Shown here one piece after another: positions 1 through 6,333 of a stretch of DNA of 32,572 nt (the stretch's first letter is position 1; the number at the start of each line of letters is the position of its first letter). The notes under the pieces were generated by a model, which was not told the DNA's origin, did not search any database, and was given only the letters and a program-made list of their open reading frames with translations. The stretch covers positions 1 to 32,572 of the forward strand of contig CANDVA010000026.1 of NCBI GenBank assembly GCA_947389015.1, written 5' to 3'. A program made the translations under genes and the position numbers. Origin of the DNA: an uncultured Clostridia bacterium (lineage in GTDB: Bacteria > Bacillota > Clostridia > Oscillospirales > Ruminococcaceae).

Positions 1-13
1 AAATCGCCGATAA

Positions 14-48
14 ATCACTTTTTTCTGCCGGTGGCAGAAAAAAGTGAT
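14..48. repeat. Perfect 16-bp inverted repeat
   Basis: Arms ATCACTTTTTTCTGCC (14-29) and its exact complement (33-48) are separated by 3 nt. The hairpin would be very stable. It is the first of two hairpins here that begin ATCACTTT. It may be a terminator for a gene left of the window or an origin-border structure; no gene is visible to decide. Confidence 0.8.
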
Positions 49-89
49 CCGCGCTTTAAGCAACACCTTACTGATATAAATTCTAATTT

Positions 90-120
90 ATCACTTTATC
101 AAACGATAAAGTGATTTTAT
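90..120. terminator. Hairpin with T-rich tail, likely terminator
   Basis: Arms ATCACTTTATC (90-100) and GATAAAGTGAT (105-115) form a perfect 11-bp stem with loop AAAC, followed by TTTTATTTATTT. It shares the ATCACTTT/AAAGTGAT core with the hairpin at 14-48. The T-rich tail suits rightward termination of a gene outside the window, but the upstream gene is not seen. Confidence 0.5.
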
Positions 121-242
121 TTATTTAACATTTAACACCAAGAAGTTAATAAAAAAGTTATCCTCAAAAAATTAACAGATATTCAACTTGACTTATAACT
201 TATCCACTTTAAAAAATGTTGTCTTAATAGAGCGGTTTTTTA

Positions 243-270
243 ACATATTCAACATAGTTTTCAACATAAC
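243..270 (+). repeat. Origin direct repeat, copy 1 (paired TTCAAC boxes)
   Basis: This 28-nt unit holds TATTCAACA, a 3-nt gap and TTTTCAACA. It recurs at 516-543 with only three differences, 273 bp away in the same orientation. The two boxes in each copy are 12 nt apart, close to one helical turn. This resembles an iteron-like protein-binding unit, most simply for DnaA. Confidence 0.8.
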
Positions 271-515
271 TCACATGCTTTCCACAATTTTACGGTTGGA
301 AAATGCTGAGAAAAAGCTGTTGAATTATATATTTAAAAATAATTATTAACAAATAATGATAATAATTATTAAAATTATCTCTAAGTATTATTATTTTGAA
401 AAATAATAAAATAACAATCTGTATATTTTAATACTTTGAATAAATTTATTTTCACGCATATTAAAAAAAAGAATATGTTTTCAAGAAAAAAATGACATAA
501 ATAAAGGACTTTTTC

Positions 516-543
516 ACATATTCAACCGAGTTTTCAACATTAC
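516..543 (+). repeat. Origin direct repeat, copy 2 (paired TTCAAC boxes)
   Basis: This is the second copy of the unit at 243-270. It carries TATTCAACC and TTTTCAACA with identical 12-nt box spacing; 25 of 28 positions match. It flanks the AT-rich core on the dnaA side, whereas copy 1 flanks it on the far side. Confidence 0.8.
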
Positions 544-713
544 GGGTTACTTTCCCGCGGGTATAATTGCATTTATTAATTTCAACGGAACATTGTTAAA
601 AATCTGTGGACAGACTGTAAAAAAATTTGATATATTCAAAAATTTTAATTAAAAAATAAGTGTATTTGTTTATTATTCACAGTTTATTGGGTTTTTTATG
701 GCGTTATTTCTGC

Positions 714-742
714 TTGAAAAAAATTGTCGCTTATGGTATAAT
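714..742 (+). promoter_or_regulatory. dnaA promoter (sigma-A type)
   Basis: TTGAAA (714-719), a 17-nt spacer and TATAAT (737-742), with TG one base before the -10 (extended -10). It lies about 70 nt upstream of the dnaA start. The -35 overlaps a run whose complement is TTTTTTTCAAG, close to the origin box, so DnaA autoregulation is possible. Confidence 0.75.
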
Positions 743-812
743 TATTATATGAAATTCTGTTTGTTTGTGAATTTTTTTGATATTTTATTTTTAAAGGATC
801 GTGAAAAAAATA

Positions 813-2171
813 ATGAACCCTTTGACCTCTCTTTCGGATATTTACAGATGCGTAGTAGATAACTGCGTAAAGGAATACGATATTTCCGGCGCGGCTCGCG
901 AGCTGTGGCTTGATCCGCTTGTTCCGGTAAAAATGGAGAATAATACCTTTGTACTTGCGACCAATCTGGAATTTAAAAAGGAAACTCTTACCTCCCTTTA
1001 TTTGCCGTATATTCAAGAGCAGCTCAAAGTAATTCTCGGGGTTCCCATTGGCGTCGAGATAATCGTCGACGACAATATGCCAGTGCAGAAGTCGCCTATC
1101 TCCGATATAATAAAGACAGAACCCGTTAGTGAAAGCGTCGGCGTGATCGACAAGAAAATGACATATACGTTTGATAATTTTATTGTAGGTCCGTCCAATA
1201 ACCTTGCATTCGCAGCGGCTAAGGCTGTATCAAAAAAACAACACGAGAAGTACAATCCGCTGTTTATATACGGCGATTCGGGACTCGGAAAAACGCATTT
1301 GCTGTCAGCTATTGAAAGCGAAATGAAGGCTAACTTCCCGGGGATAAATATTATTTATATTCCAGCAGAAACTTTTACAAACGAATTTCTTCACTCCATT
1401 TCCGCGAACAACGTCGAAATTTTTGATGAAAAATACAGAAGCGCAGATGCTCTGTTGATTGACGACATCCAATTTATTGCCGGTAAGGAGCAGACCGAGG
1501 AGAAGTTCTTCCACATTTTCAACGAGCTGTATAATCAGAATAAGGTCATCGTGCTTACATCCGATAGACCGGCAAAGGAGATAAAATCAATTTCGGACAG
1601 ACTGCGGACAAGGTTCTCAAGCGGTCTCGCGGCGGACGTTAAGCCTCCCGAATACGAGACAAGACTCGCAATCATTCAGCGCAAGGCCGAACTGCTGCAC
1701 TTCAATATCTCCGAGGACGTTATCGACTATATCGCAACAAAGCTCAAATCAAATATCCGACAGATAGAGGGCGTTGTTACAAAGCTGAACGCGTTGTATA
1801 TGGTATCGCAGGTCAAGCCGACTATCGCGGTAGCGCAGAACGTCATCAAGGATATCGTTACCGATCATCAGCCTATCCCCGTGACCGTTGACAAGATCAT
1901 AGGCGAGGTTGCCAAAATATATAATGTCGAGCCAGACGAGATGCGCTCACAGAGAAGAACAGCTAATATTTCACAGGCGCGCAAGGTCGCTATTTACGTT
2001 ATTCAGGATGTTACGGGTCTGCCGTATGAGTCGATAGGGCAGGAATTCAACGGGCGCGATCACTCAACGGTAGTATACGCGATAAAGTCCGTCAAGGAAG
2101 AAATGGAACGCGACAGCGGTTTCCGTTCGATCGTCGAGGATATTATAAAGAATATCAAGACAAATCAATAA
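813..2171 (+). CDS. dnaA: Chromosomal replication initiator protein DnaA
   Basis: DnaA binds origin boxes, forms an ATP-dependent filament and opens the duplex for replisome loading. From ATG 813 the protein has 452 residues. An N-terminal domain I covers about 1-80 and a short linker about 85-110. The AAA+ domain has Walker A GDSGLGKT (about 154-161), Walker B LLIDD (about 214-218) and the RLRTRFSSG sensor/arginine region (about 263-271). C-terminal domain IV carries the box-binding signature GRDHSTV (about 414-420). An upstream GTG at 801 is in frame, but AAAGGA (793-798) ends only 2 nt before it. ATG 813 has a long but usable 14-nt spacing and gives a conventional N-terminus, so I prefer it. 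The gene heads the origin cluster. Confidence 0.97.
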   Translation: MNPLTSLSDIYRCVVDNCVKEYDISGAARELWLDPLVPVKMENNTFVLATNLEFKKETLTSLYLPYIQEQLKVILGVPIGVEIIVDDNMPVQKSPISDIIKTEPVSESVGVIDKKMTYTFDNFIVGPSNNLAFAAAKAVSKKQHEKYNPLFIYGDSGLGKTHLLSAIESEMKANFPGINIIYIPAETFTNEFLHSISANNVEIFDEKYRSADALLIDDIQFIAGKEQTEEKFFHIFNELYNQNKVIVLTSDRPAKEIKSISDRLRTRFSSGLAADVKPPEYETRLAIIQRKAELLHFNISEDVIDYIATKLKSNIRQIEGVVTKLNALYMVSQVKPTIAVAQNVIKDIVTDHQPIPVTVDKIIGEVAKIYNVEPDEMRSQRRTANISQARKVAIYVIQDVTGLPYESIGQEFNGRDHSTVVYAIKSVKEEMERDSGFRSIVEDIIKNIKTNQ

Positions 2172-2472
2172 AAATTGTTGATTTTTAGATATTTTTTCAA
2201 CGTGTTTTCGGTTTTTTTCAACACGGTGTTGAACGGTTTGAGGGCTTTCAACTTTTTAGTTTTTTTTCAATATTTAAGGGTTGAAAAAAAATCGGGGACA
2301 AGCCCTTTGCAGGAGCGGCGGAATATTTTTTTCCACGGTTTCAACCGCCCTTATTATTGTTATTAAAAATATAAATATATAAAGTTTTGATTTTTTCGGA
2401 GCTGTGTGAAACGGCGGCTGTTCAGCGGCGGTCGGCAGCATGGCTCTTACAATTGAAAGGAGAATTTCCGAA
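2172..2472. other. oriC, dnaA-dnaN intergenic segment
   Basis: This 301-nt gap has no credible gene and repeats the box language seen upstream of dnaA: TTTTCAACG (2194-2202), TTTTCAACA (2215-2223), reverse TGTTGAACG (2227-2235), CTTTCAACT (2245-2253), TTTTCAATA (2265-2273), reverse GGTTGAAAA (2279-2287) and TTTTCCACG (2329-2337). Many Firmicutes origins are bipartite, with DnaA boxes on both sides of dnaA, so this is probably the second half. The 3' end must also hold the dnaN leader; AAAGGAG at 2456-2462 is the dnaN ribosome binding site. I see no convincing promoter. Confidence 0.7.
2217..2233. repeat. Inverted pair of TTCAACAC boxes
   Basis: TTCAACAC (2217-2224) and GTGTTGAA (2226-2233) form a perfect 8-bp palindrome around one central base. 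It is two head-to-head origin boxes within the dnaA-dnaN gap. Confidence 0.7.
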
Positions 2473-3573
2473 ATGAAATTCAGTTGTGCAAAGGACGTTA
2501 TTCTTGAAGCTGTTACGACTACTTCAAAGGCTGCGTCGTCTAAATCCACAATCGCGGCTCTTGAGGGTGTTCTTATGGAGCTCGACGGTAACGCTCTGTC
2601 TATTACGGGATATAATCTTGAAATAGGTATCAGAACGGAAATAACGGTAGAGAACGGAGAAAGCGGAAGTACAGTTATCAACGCAAAAATGCTGTCCGAT
2701 ATTATAAGGAAGATGCCGTCGGGTGTTCTGAATTTTGATATCGGTGAAAATAATATGGCGACAATTGTCAACGGAGCGTCCGAACTGTCGGTTATGTGCA
2801 TGAGAGCGGACGAGTATCCTCCCGTTCCGCAGGCAAGCGTTGAAAACGGATTTACCATTCCGCAAAAAACGCTTAAGAGTATGATAATCCAGACAAAGTA
2901 CGCGTGTGCCGTTACCGATACAAAGCCCGCGCTTACGGGCTGTCTGTTTGATATTTCGGAGAACGTGCTGAACGTTGTGGCTGTGGACGGTATCAGAATA
3001 GCGCTCCGCCGCGAGCCTCTGGCTTACGAGGATACTAAGTTTATCGTTCCGGCGAGAACATTGGATGAGCTGGTTCATTTACTTTCAGATGAAAACGATA
3101 AAAATATCACCATCAGTATAGAAAAAAATCAGATCTCGTTTGAGATCGGCAGCTATACCATGATCTCTCGTCTGATAAACGGCGAGTTTATGGAGTACAA
3201 AAAGCACCTTGAATGCACCGATACAGTTTACGCGGAGATAAAATGCCGCGAGATAATGGAGGTGCTTGACCGCTCGATGCTGTTTATCAACGAGAAAAAC
3301 AAGTCTCCCGTGCGCTGCGAGTTTAACGGCGATTCGTTGACGGTGAACTGCTCGACGGCGCTCGGCAAGGTCAACGACAAGATAGCGGTAAAGTATAACG
3401 GAGAGCCGATAACGATAGGTTTTAACGCAAAGTTTTTGCTTGACGCGTTCAAGGCGTCCGATACCGATACGGTAAAGCTGATATTTACGGGTTCGGCGGT
3501 ATCGCCTGTTATCATTACACCCATGGAGGGCAGGGAATTTACGTTCCTGCTGCTGCCCATGCGTTTAAAATAA
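2473..3573 (+). CDS. dnaN: DNA polymerase III beta subunit (sliding clamp)
   Basis: The ring-shaped clamp tethers the replicative polymerase and other repair and replication factors to DNA. From ATG 2473 it has 366 residues, the usual length for three clamp domains. It begins MKFSCAKDVILEAV and ends with the typical PVIITP...EFTFLLLPMRLK tail, which closes the third domain and the partner-binding pocket. An in-frame ATG at 2440 would add 11 residues. It is rejected because GAAAGGAG (2455-2462) lies 10 nt before ATG 2473. The gene follows the box-rich gap after dnaA and precedes yaaA by 41 nt. Nothing in the protein is unusual. Confidence 0.97.
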   Translation: MKFSCAKDVILEAVTTTSKAASSKSTIAALEGVLMELDGNALSITGYNLEIGIRTEITVENGESGSTVINAKMLSDIIRKMPSGVLNFDIGENNMATIVNGASELSVMCMRADEYPPVPQASVENGFTIPQKTLKSMIIQTKYACAVTDTKPALTGCLFDISENVLNVVAVDGIRIALRREPLAYEDTKFIVPARTLDELVHLLSDENDKNITISIEKNQISFEIGSYTMISRLINGEFMEYKKHLECTDTVYAEIKCREIMEVLDRSMLFINEKNKSPVRCEFNGDSLTVNCSTALGKVNDKIAVKYNGEPITIGFNAKFLLDAFKASDTDTVKLIFTGSAVSPVIITPMEGREFTFLLLPMRLK

Positions 3574-3614
3574 TATATTTTGTCAATACTAAATACAGAT
3601 AAGGATGGATAAAG

Positions 3615-3878
3615 ATGGAAGAACTTAAAATTATTACACCCTCGATAAAGCTGGATCAGCTCGTAAAGTTTTCGGGATTTACCGAGACGGGCGCAAAGGC
3701 TAAGATACTGATAGACCTCGGCGAATTCAACGTAAACGGCGAGTGCTGCACCAAGCGCGGAAAGAAGATCAAGCCCGGAGACGTTATCGAATACAAGAAC
3801 AAGAAGTATAAGGTAGTATTCGACGAGGAGGGAGCTGCCGCCGCTGAGGCGGAAAAAGCCGCAAATCCCGAGGAATAA
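3615..3878 (+). CDS. yaaA: S4-domain RNA-binding protein YaaA
   Basis: This 87-residue protein is dominated by an S4 RNA-binding fold. The characteristic core runs KLDQLVKFSGFTETGAKAKI then INGECCTKRGKKIKPGDVIE-like residues at about 13-60, followed by an acidic/alanine-rich tail. The position between dnaN and recF is diagnostic of the YaaA family, whose members are thought to act with ribosomal RNA. AAGGA (3601-3605) lies 9 nt before the ATG. Its stop codon TAA overlaps the recF start by one base (3878), indicating translational coupling. The molecular role is known only by family. Confidence 0.9.
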   Translation: MEELKIITPSIKLDQLVKFSGFTETGAKAKILIDLGEFNVNGECCTKRGKKIKPGDVIEYKNKKYKVVFDEEGAAAAEAEKAANPEE

Positions 3879-5005
3879 TGTATATTACCAAGCTGTATAT
3901 ACGCAATTTTCGGAATATAGGCGAGGCGGAGCTTGAGCTTGATAAAAATCTGAATATTTTCGTCGGACGTAATGCCCAAGGTAAAACCAATCTATGCGAG
4001 GCTGTTTCGGTTTGTCTGGGCGGCAGCTTCCGGCGTGTTCGTTTTTCGCAGTATATTCCCGCGGACGATCCCAAGGCGGAAGTCAGAGTGAAGTTGTTTT
4101 TTCGTGATGATATTACCGAACGTGAAAATATTATTGATTATACTATCAGTAAAAATTGCGTATCGGTAAAATATAACAGTATCAAAATGAAAGACGCTGC
4201 GGAATTATACGGAGTGTTGAAATACGTTGTTTTTATACCCGAACACTTAAATCTGATAAAGGGTGCTCCCGAGCTGCGGCGCGACTATCTGGACGACGTC
4301 GCCCTTATGCAGACTAAAACGCATTTGAAAAAGCTCTCGAGGTATAATAAGGGATTGAAGCAGCGCAATAATATATTGTCATTCAATAACGGCGATACGC
4401 GCGGAGTTGCGGCGCAGCTTGCCGCATGGAACGAAGTGCTTGCCGCGGAGGGTATAAACGTTACCTATGGTCGGCTGAAATATTTTACGTTCCTGAAAAA
4501 GTGCGCGGGGGACATTTACTCCGATTTGACGGACGGCGCGGAAAAGCTTTCAATGGAATATATAAGCTCCGTTTTTAAGACGGAAAGTATAGATTTTGAT
4601 AATATTGACGAACTGTATAAGAAATATCTTTCCGAGCTGGAGAAAAATCTTGAGACGGAGATGAAGCTTCACTATACCTTGGCGGGAATTCACCGCGACG
4701 ATGTGAATTTTTATATCAACGGAATGGCGGCGCGGGATTTTGCGTCCCAGGGACAGGTAAGAAGCGTCGCTCTGGCGCTGAAGTTATCCGAGGCGGAGAT
4801 AATACGCCGCAAGAACAAGACCGATCCCGTGATAATTCTTGACGATATTCTGAGCGAGCTGGACTGCGTAAGGCGTGATTTTGTTATTCATAATATTGAA
4901 AAATCGCAGGTTTTTATTACTTGCTGTAATATTGACGATCTGTCGTCGATGTCGGGCGGAAAGGTATGGACGGCGGACGGCGGTGTGTTTACGGAGATGA
5001 GGTAA
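3878..5005 (+). CDS. recF: DNA replication and repair protein RecF
   Basis: RecF is an SMC-like ATPase that helps load RecA at single-strand gaps and supports fork repair. The 375-residue product has Walker A GRNAQGKT (30-37), the ABC-type signature around SQGQVRS (290-296) and Walker B VIILDDILSELD (318-329). The N-terminus KLYIRNFRNI is typical. The ATG overlaps the yaaA stop by one base, so translation is probably coupled; yaaB follows after one base. Length and motif order match the family. Confidence 0.96.
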   Translation: MYITKLYIRNFRNIGEAELELDKNLNIFVGRNAQGKTNLCEAVSVCLGGSFRRVRFSQYIPADDPKAEVRVKLFFRDDITERENIIDYTISKNCVSVKYNSIKMKDAAELYGVLKYVVFIPEHLNLIKGAPELRRDYLDDVALMQTKTHLKKLSRYNKGLKQRNNILSFNNGDTRGVAAQLAAWNEVLAAEGINVTYGRLKYFTFLKKCAGDIYSDLTDGAEKLSMEYISSVFKTESIDFDNIDELYKKYLSELEKNLETEMKLHYTLAGIHRDDVNFYINGMAARDFASQGQVRSVALALKLSEAEIIRRKNKTDPVIILDDILSELDCVRRDFVIHNIEKSQVFITCCNIDDLSSMSGGKVWTADGGVFTEMR

Positions 5006-5006
5006 T

Positions 5007-5240
5007 ATGTTTCTGTTTCTGGGCGGAGAAGTGTCGGTGCGGTCGGACGACGTTGTCGGGATATTCGATATTGAGGAATGCTCGGTCAGCAGAGTGACTG
5101 CCGATTATCTGAACTCGTGTCAGAAAAAAGGGAGGATCGTCAACGTTTCGGAGGATATGCCAAAGAGCTTTGTCGTTACGGTCGACAAGACATATATTTC
5201 CAACGTTTCGCACAGCACGATCGTTAAACGCGGAAAATAA
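5007..5240 (+). CDS. remB: DUF370 protein, RemB/YaaB family
   Basis: This 77-residue protein opens MFLFLGGEVSVRSDDVVGIF and matches the DUF370 (RemA/RemB-like) family, normally encoded between recF and gyrB in Bacillota. In Bacillus subtilis the paralogue RemA regulates biofilm-matrix genes; the role of the recF-linked member is less clear. It starts one base after recF with GGAGATGAGG as ribosome binding site. A strong terminator starts immediately after its stop, ending the dnaN-to-yaaB unit. This separates it from gyrB, which in many relatives follows directly. Confidence 0.88.
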   Translation: MFLFLGGEVSVRSDDVVGIFDIEECSVSRVTADYLNSCQKKGRIVNVSEDMPKSFVVTVDKTYISNVSHSTIVKRGK

Positions 5241-5241
5241 A

Positions 5242-5267
5242 GGGGAGCATTTCGCTCCCCGTTTTTT
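5242..5267 (+). terminator. Rho-independent terminator after yaaB
   Basis: GGGGAGC (5242-5248), loop ATTTC and GCTCCCC (5254-5260) are followed by GTTTTTT. It ends the dnaN-yaaB transcription unit and touches the stop codon of the convergent minus-strand gene at 5266. Confidence 0.9.
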
Positions 5268-5499
5268 ATTCGGATATAAGCCGCAGGGCGATTTTCATGC
5301 CCGCGTAGAAGCCGCGCTTTTCCGCGTCGATTATTACGTCGGTAATATAATCTTCAAATTCTTCTATCTGTTCCTGCGTCATATCGTGCTTCTTTTCCAT
5401 TTCCAACGATTTGTAAATCTCATGTGCGGAGGGATCGGGAGGCTTTATATTTAGGCTGCCCTCGTAATATTGCTCGTAGATTTTCCGCCAAATTTCCAT
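5266..5499 (-). CDS. Small DUF6809-like protein
   Basis: This is a 77-residue soluble acidic protein on the minus strand. On that strand GAAAGGA lies 12 nt before the ATG, which supports a real gene. The N-terminus MEIWRKIYEQYYEGSLNIKP, a helical glutamate/lysine-rich middle and the C-terminal GFYAGMKIALRLISE resemble small DUF6809 proteins common in gut Clostridia, from memory of the pattern (about 60% sure). Function is unknown. It converges on yaaB and lies in the accessory insert before gyrB. Its transcription probably starts at the minus-strand promoter 5663-5691, giving a long leader that overlaps the small RNA on the other strand. Confidence 0.75.
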   Translation of the reverse strand: MEIWRKIYEQYYEGSLNIKPPDPSAHEIYKSLEMEKKHDMTQEQIEEFEDYITDVIIDAEKRGFYAGMKIALRLISE

Positions 5500-5525
5500 A
5501 ATTAAAAATTCCTTTCAAAATGTAC

Positions 5526-5555
5526 TTGACAAGAACACCCTATTTATAGTATAAT
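5526..5555 (+). promoter_or_regulatory. Promoter of a putative small RNA
   Basis: Consensus TTGACA (5526-5531), an 18-nt spacer and TATAAT (5550-5555). No gene of useful size follows before a terminator 35 nt downstream, so it should make a short untranslated RNA. Confidence 0.8.
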
Positions 5556-5561
5556 ATTTAT

Positions 5562-5631
5562 GAACAGGGTTTCCTGTTTCTTGTAAGATAAACCGTTGCT
5601 CTATCGAGAGGGGGCAGCGGTTTATTTTTTG
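5562..5631 (+). ncRNA. Putative small regulatory RNA, about 70 nt
   Basis: Downstream of a consensus promoter the transcript would fold into AACAGG-GTTT-CCTGTT (5563-5578). A 12-bp terminator stem follows, at 5588-5599 and 5614-5625 with one G-U pair, then TTTTTT. The terminator loop reads TCTATCGAGAGGGG. The only reading frame is an 8-codon ATG...TAA at 5560-5586 (MNRVSCFL). A consensus promoter faces it from the other side (5663-5691), so the RNA is antisense to the leader of the DUF6809-like gene. It may be a cis-antisense regulator or an orphan type I antitoxin; the function is inferred. Confidence 0.6.
5588..5630 (+). terminator. Terminator of the putative small RNA
   Basis: A 12-bp stem (ATAAACCGTTGC pairing with GCAGCGGTTTAT) with a 14-nt loop is followed by TTTTT. 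In the minus direction there is no comparable T tract, so minus-strand transcripts may read through. Confidence 0.8.
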
Positions 5632-5662
5632 CGTTTTTTCTTTAATTATTAACGCCAAAATT

Positions 5663-5691
5663 ATTATAACATATTGAACGCCAAAAGTCAA
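5663..5691 (-). promoter_or_regulatory. Minus-strand promoter with TTGGCGTTCAA in spacer
   Basis: Read on the minus strand: TTGACT (5691-5686), a 17-nt spacer and TATAAT (5668-5663). The spacer holds TTGGCGTTCAA. It faces the small-RNA promoter and is the best promoter for the DUF6809-like gene. The sequence from the -35 into the spacer nearly repeats in the next minus-strand promoter at 5959-5988. Confidence 0.7.
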
Positions 5692-5754
5692 GTTTTTTTT
5701 AAAATTTTTTTTATATAAAAAAGCACCTTGTAAATGTACAAAGCGCCTGATAAG

Positions 5755-5931
5755 TCAATTATTTTTTAAATCTGCTTCAAGCTTTTTAATTGCTCTTCTT
5801 ACAGCTTCCATTTGAGGTACGTTTTCTTGTTTGCAATATTTATCAAGAATGCTCTTGCATTTTTCATCAAGACGTGCATAAACCCTATATGGTTTTGGAT
5901 TATCTGTAGGTCTTCCTGCTCTTGGGCTCAT
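5755..5931 (-). CDS. 58-residue ribbon-helix-helix-like protein
   Basis: On the minus strand an ATG at 5931 opens 58 codons ending in TGA at 5755. GAGGTGA lies 5 nt before it and a consensus promoter sits just upstream, so the gene is well supported despite its size. The product starts MSPRAGRPTDNPKPYRVYAR, continues LDEKCKSILDKYC and ends EAVRRAIKKLEADLKNN. A basic GRP-rich arm, one beta strand (YRVYARL) and two helices are what one expects of a ribbon-helix-helix (CopG/Arc-like) DNA-binding protein. It is probably dimeric and self-regulating; the repeated TTGGYGTNCAA element in its own promoter is a candidate operator. Confidence 0.8.
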   Translation of the reverse strand: MSPRAGRPTDNPKPYRVYARLDEKCKSILDKYCKQENVPQMEAVRRAIKKLEADLKNN

Positions 5932-5958
5932 TATGTCACCTCACTTTTGATTATCATA

Positions 5959-5988
5959 ATTATAACACATTTGGACACCAAAAGTCAA
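5959..5988 (-). promoter_or_regulatory. Promoter of the ribbon-helix-helix gene
   Basis: Read on the minus strand: TTGACT (5988-5983), an 18-nt spacer and TATAAT (5964-5959). The spacer contains the near-palindrome TTGGTGTCCAA. It matches the promoter at 5663-5691 through TTGACTTTTGG, suggesting coordinated control. Confidence 0.75.
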
Positions 5989-5996
5989 GTAAAAAA

Positions 5997-6148
5997 ACAA
6001 GCCCTTTGCAGGGCTTGCGGAAAAGCTAAAGTATAAAAATCGGGATTCCAAAGGGACAGGTCCCTTTGGCGGGGGAGCGGGGTGATCTCCCCCGGTGGGG
6101 AAGGTGTCACAAAGTGACAGAGGGGCTGACCGACAGACCAGAGCCCCC
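5997..6148. repeat. Run of four or more hairpins, intergenic repeat element
   Basis: Consecutive inverted repeats fill this stretch: AAGCCCT/AGGGCTT (5999-6016), CCAAAGGGAC/GTCCCTTTGG (6048-6069, perfect 10 bp, 2-nt loop), GGGGGAG/CTCCCCC (6071-6093), TGTCAC/GTGACA (6105-6119) and GGGGCT/AGCCCC (6122-6147). GC content is far above the flanks. It resembles interspersed hairpin-rich repeats I associate with gut Clostridia genomes, but this cannot be verified here. The 16-nt ACAAGCCCTTTGCAGG (5997-6012) also occurs at 2298-2313. No protein is encoded. The first hairpin could terminate leftward or rightward transcription. Confidence 0.6.
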
Positions 6149-6210
6149 GCATTAAAACTATAACTTTATTAAAAAAATGCCTAAAAATCTTTGTCAGATC
6201 AGCGGATAAT

Positions 6211-6220
6211 TTGGCGTTAA
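6211..6220. promoter_or_regulatory. Upstream copy of the TTGGCGTTAA motif
   Basis: TTGGCGTTAA lies 50 nt upstream of the gyrB -35 box. The same heptamer core occurs at 5652-5658, 5678-5684 and 6277-6283 (as ACGCCAA), with a variant ACACCAA at 5975-5981. It may be a protein-binding site shared by the local promoters. Confidence 0.4.
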
Positions 6221-6267
6221 TAAACGCTTTATTTATTGAAAAAAATGCTCAAAAAACCTTAAAATAC

Positions 6268-6296
6268 TTGAAATTTACGCCAATTTGTGGTATACT
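6268..6296 (+). promoter_or_regulatory. gyrB promoter
   Basis: TTGAAA (6268-6273), a 17-nt spacer and TATACT (6291-6296), 37 nt upstream of the gyrB ATG. The spacer contains ACGCCAA (6277-6283), the motif also found in the spacers of both minus-strand promoters. gyrB therefore has its own promoter rather than being read from yaaB. Confidence 0.75.
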
Positions 6297-6333
6297 ATAT
6301 ATAATATAGGTGATTTGAGATAAGGAGTTATTT

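Larger units (their letters stand above)
120..712. other. oriC, segment upstream of dnaA
   Basis: This gene-free, very AT-rich stretch lies directly upstream of dnaA, where Firmicutes origins sit. It contains DnaA-box-like 9-mers: TTATCCTCA (158-166) and TTATCCACT (200-208), each one mismatch from TTATCCACA. It also has a larger set built on TTCAAC: TATTCAACT (180-188), TATTCAACA (246-254), TTTTCAACA (258-266), TATTCAACC (519-527) and TTTTCAACA (531-539), plus the reverse TGTTGAATT (319-327). Positions 330-500 are nearly pure A/T and are the best candidate for the unwinding element. A CCCGCGGG palindrome lies at 554-561. Function is inferred from position and boxes. Confidence 0.75.

Noticed and set aside
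554-561. CCCGCGGG palindrome in oriC as a Noc site
   Set aside because: It lacks the ATTTCCCGGGAAAT flanks; TTTCCCG is followed by CGGGTA, so only part matches.
5812-6036. Plus-strand 74-residue frame with a hydrophobic start
   Set aside because: It is antisense to the better supported 58-residue gene, has no ribosome binding site and ends in the hairpin repeat.
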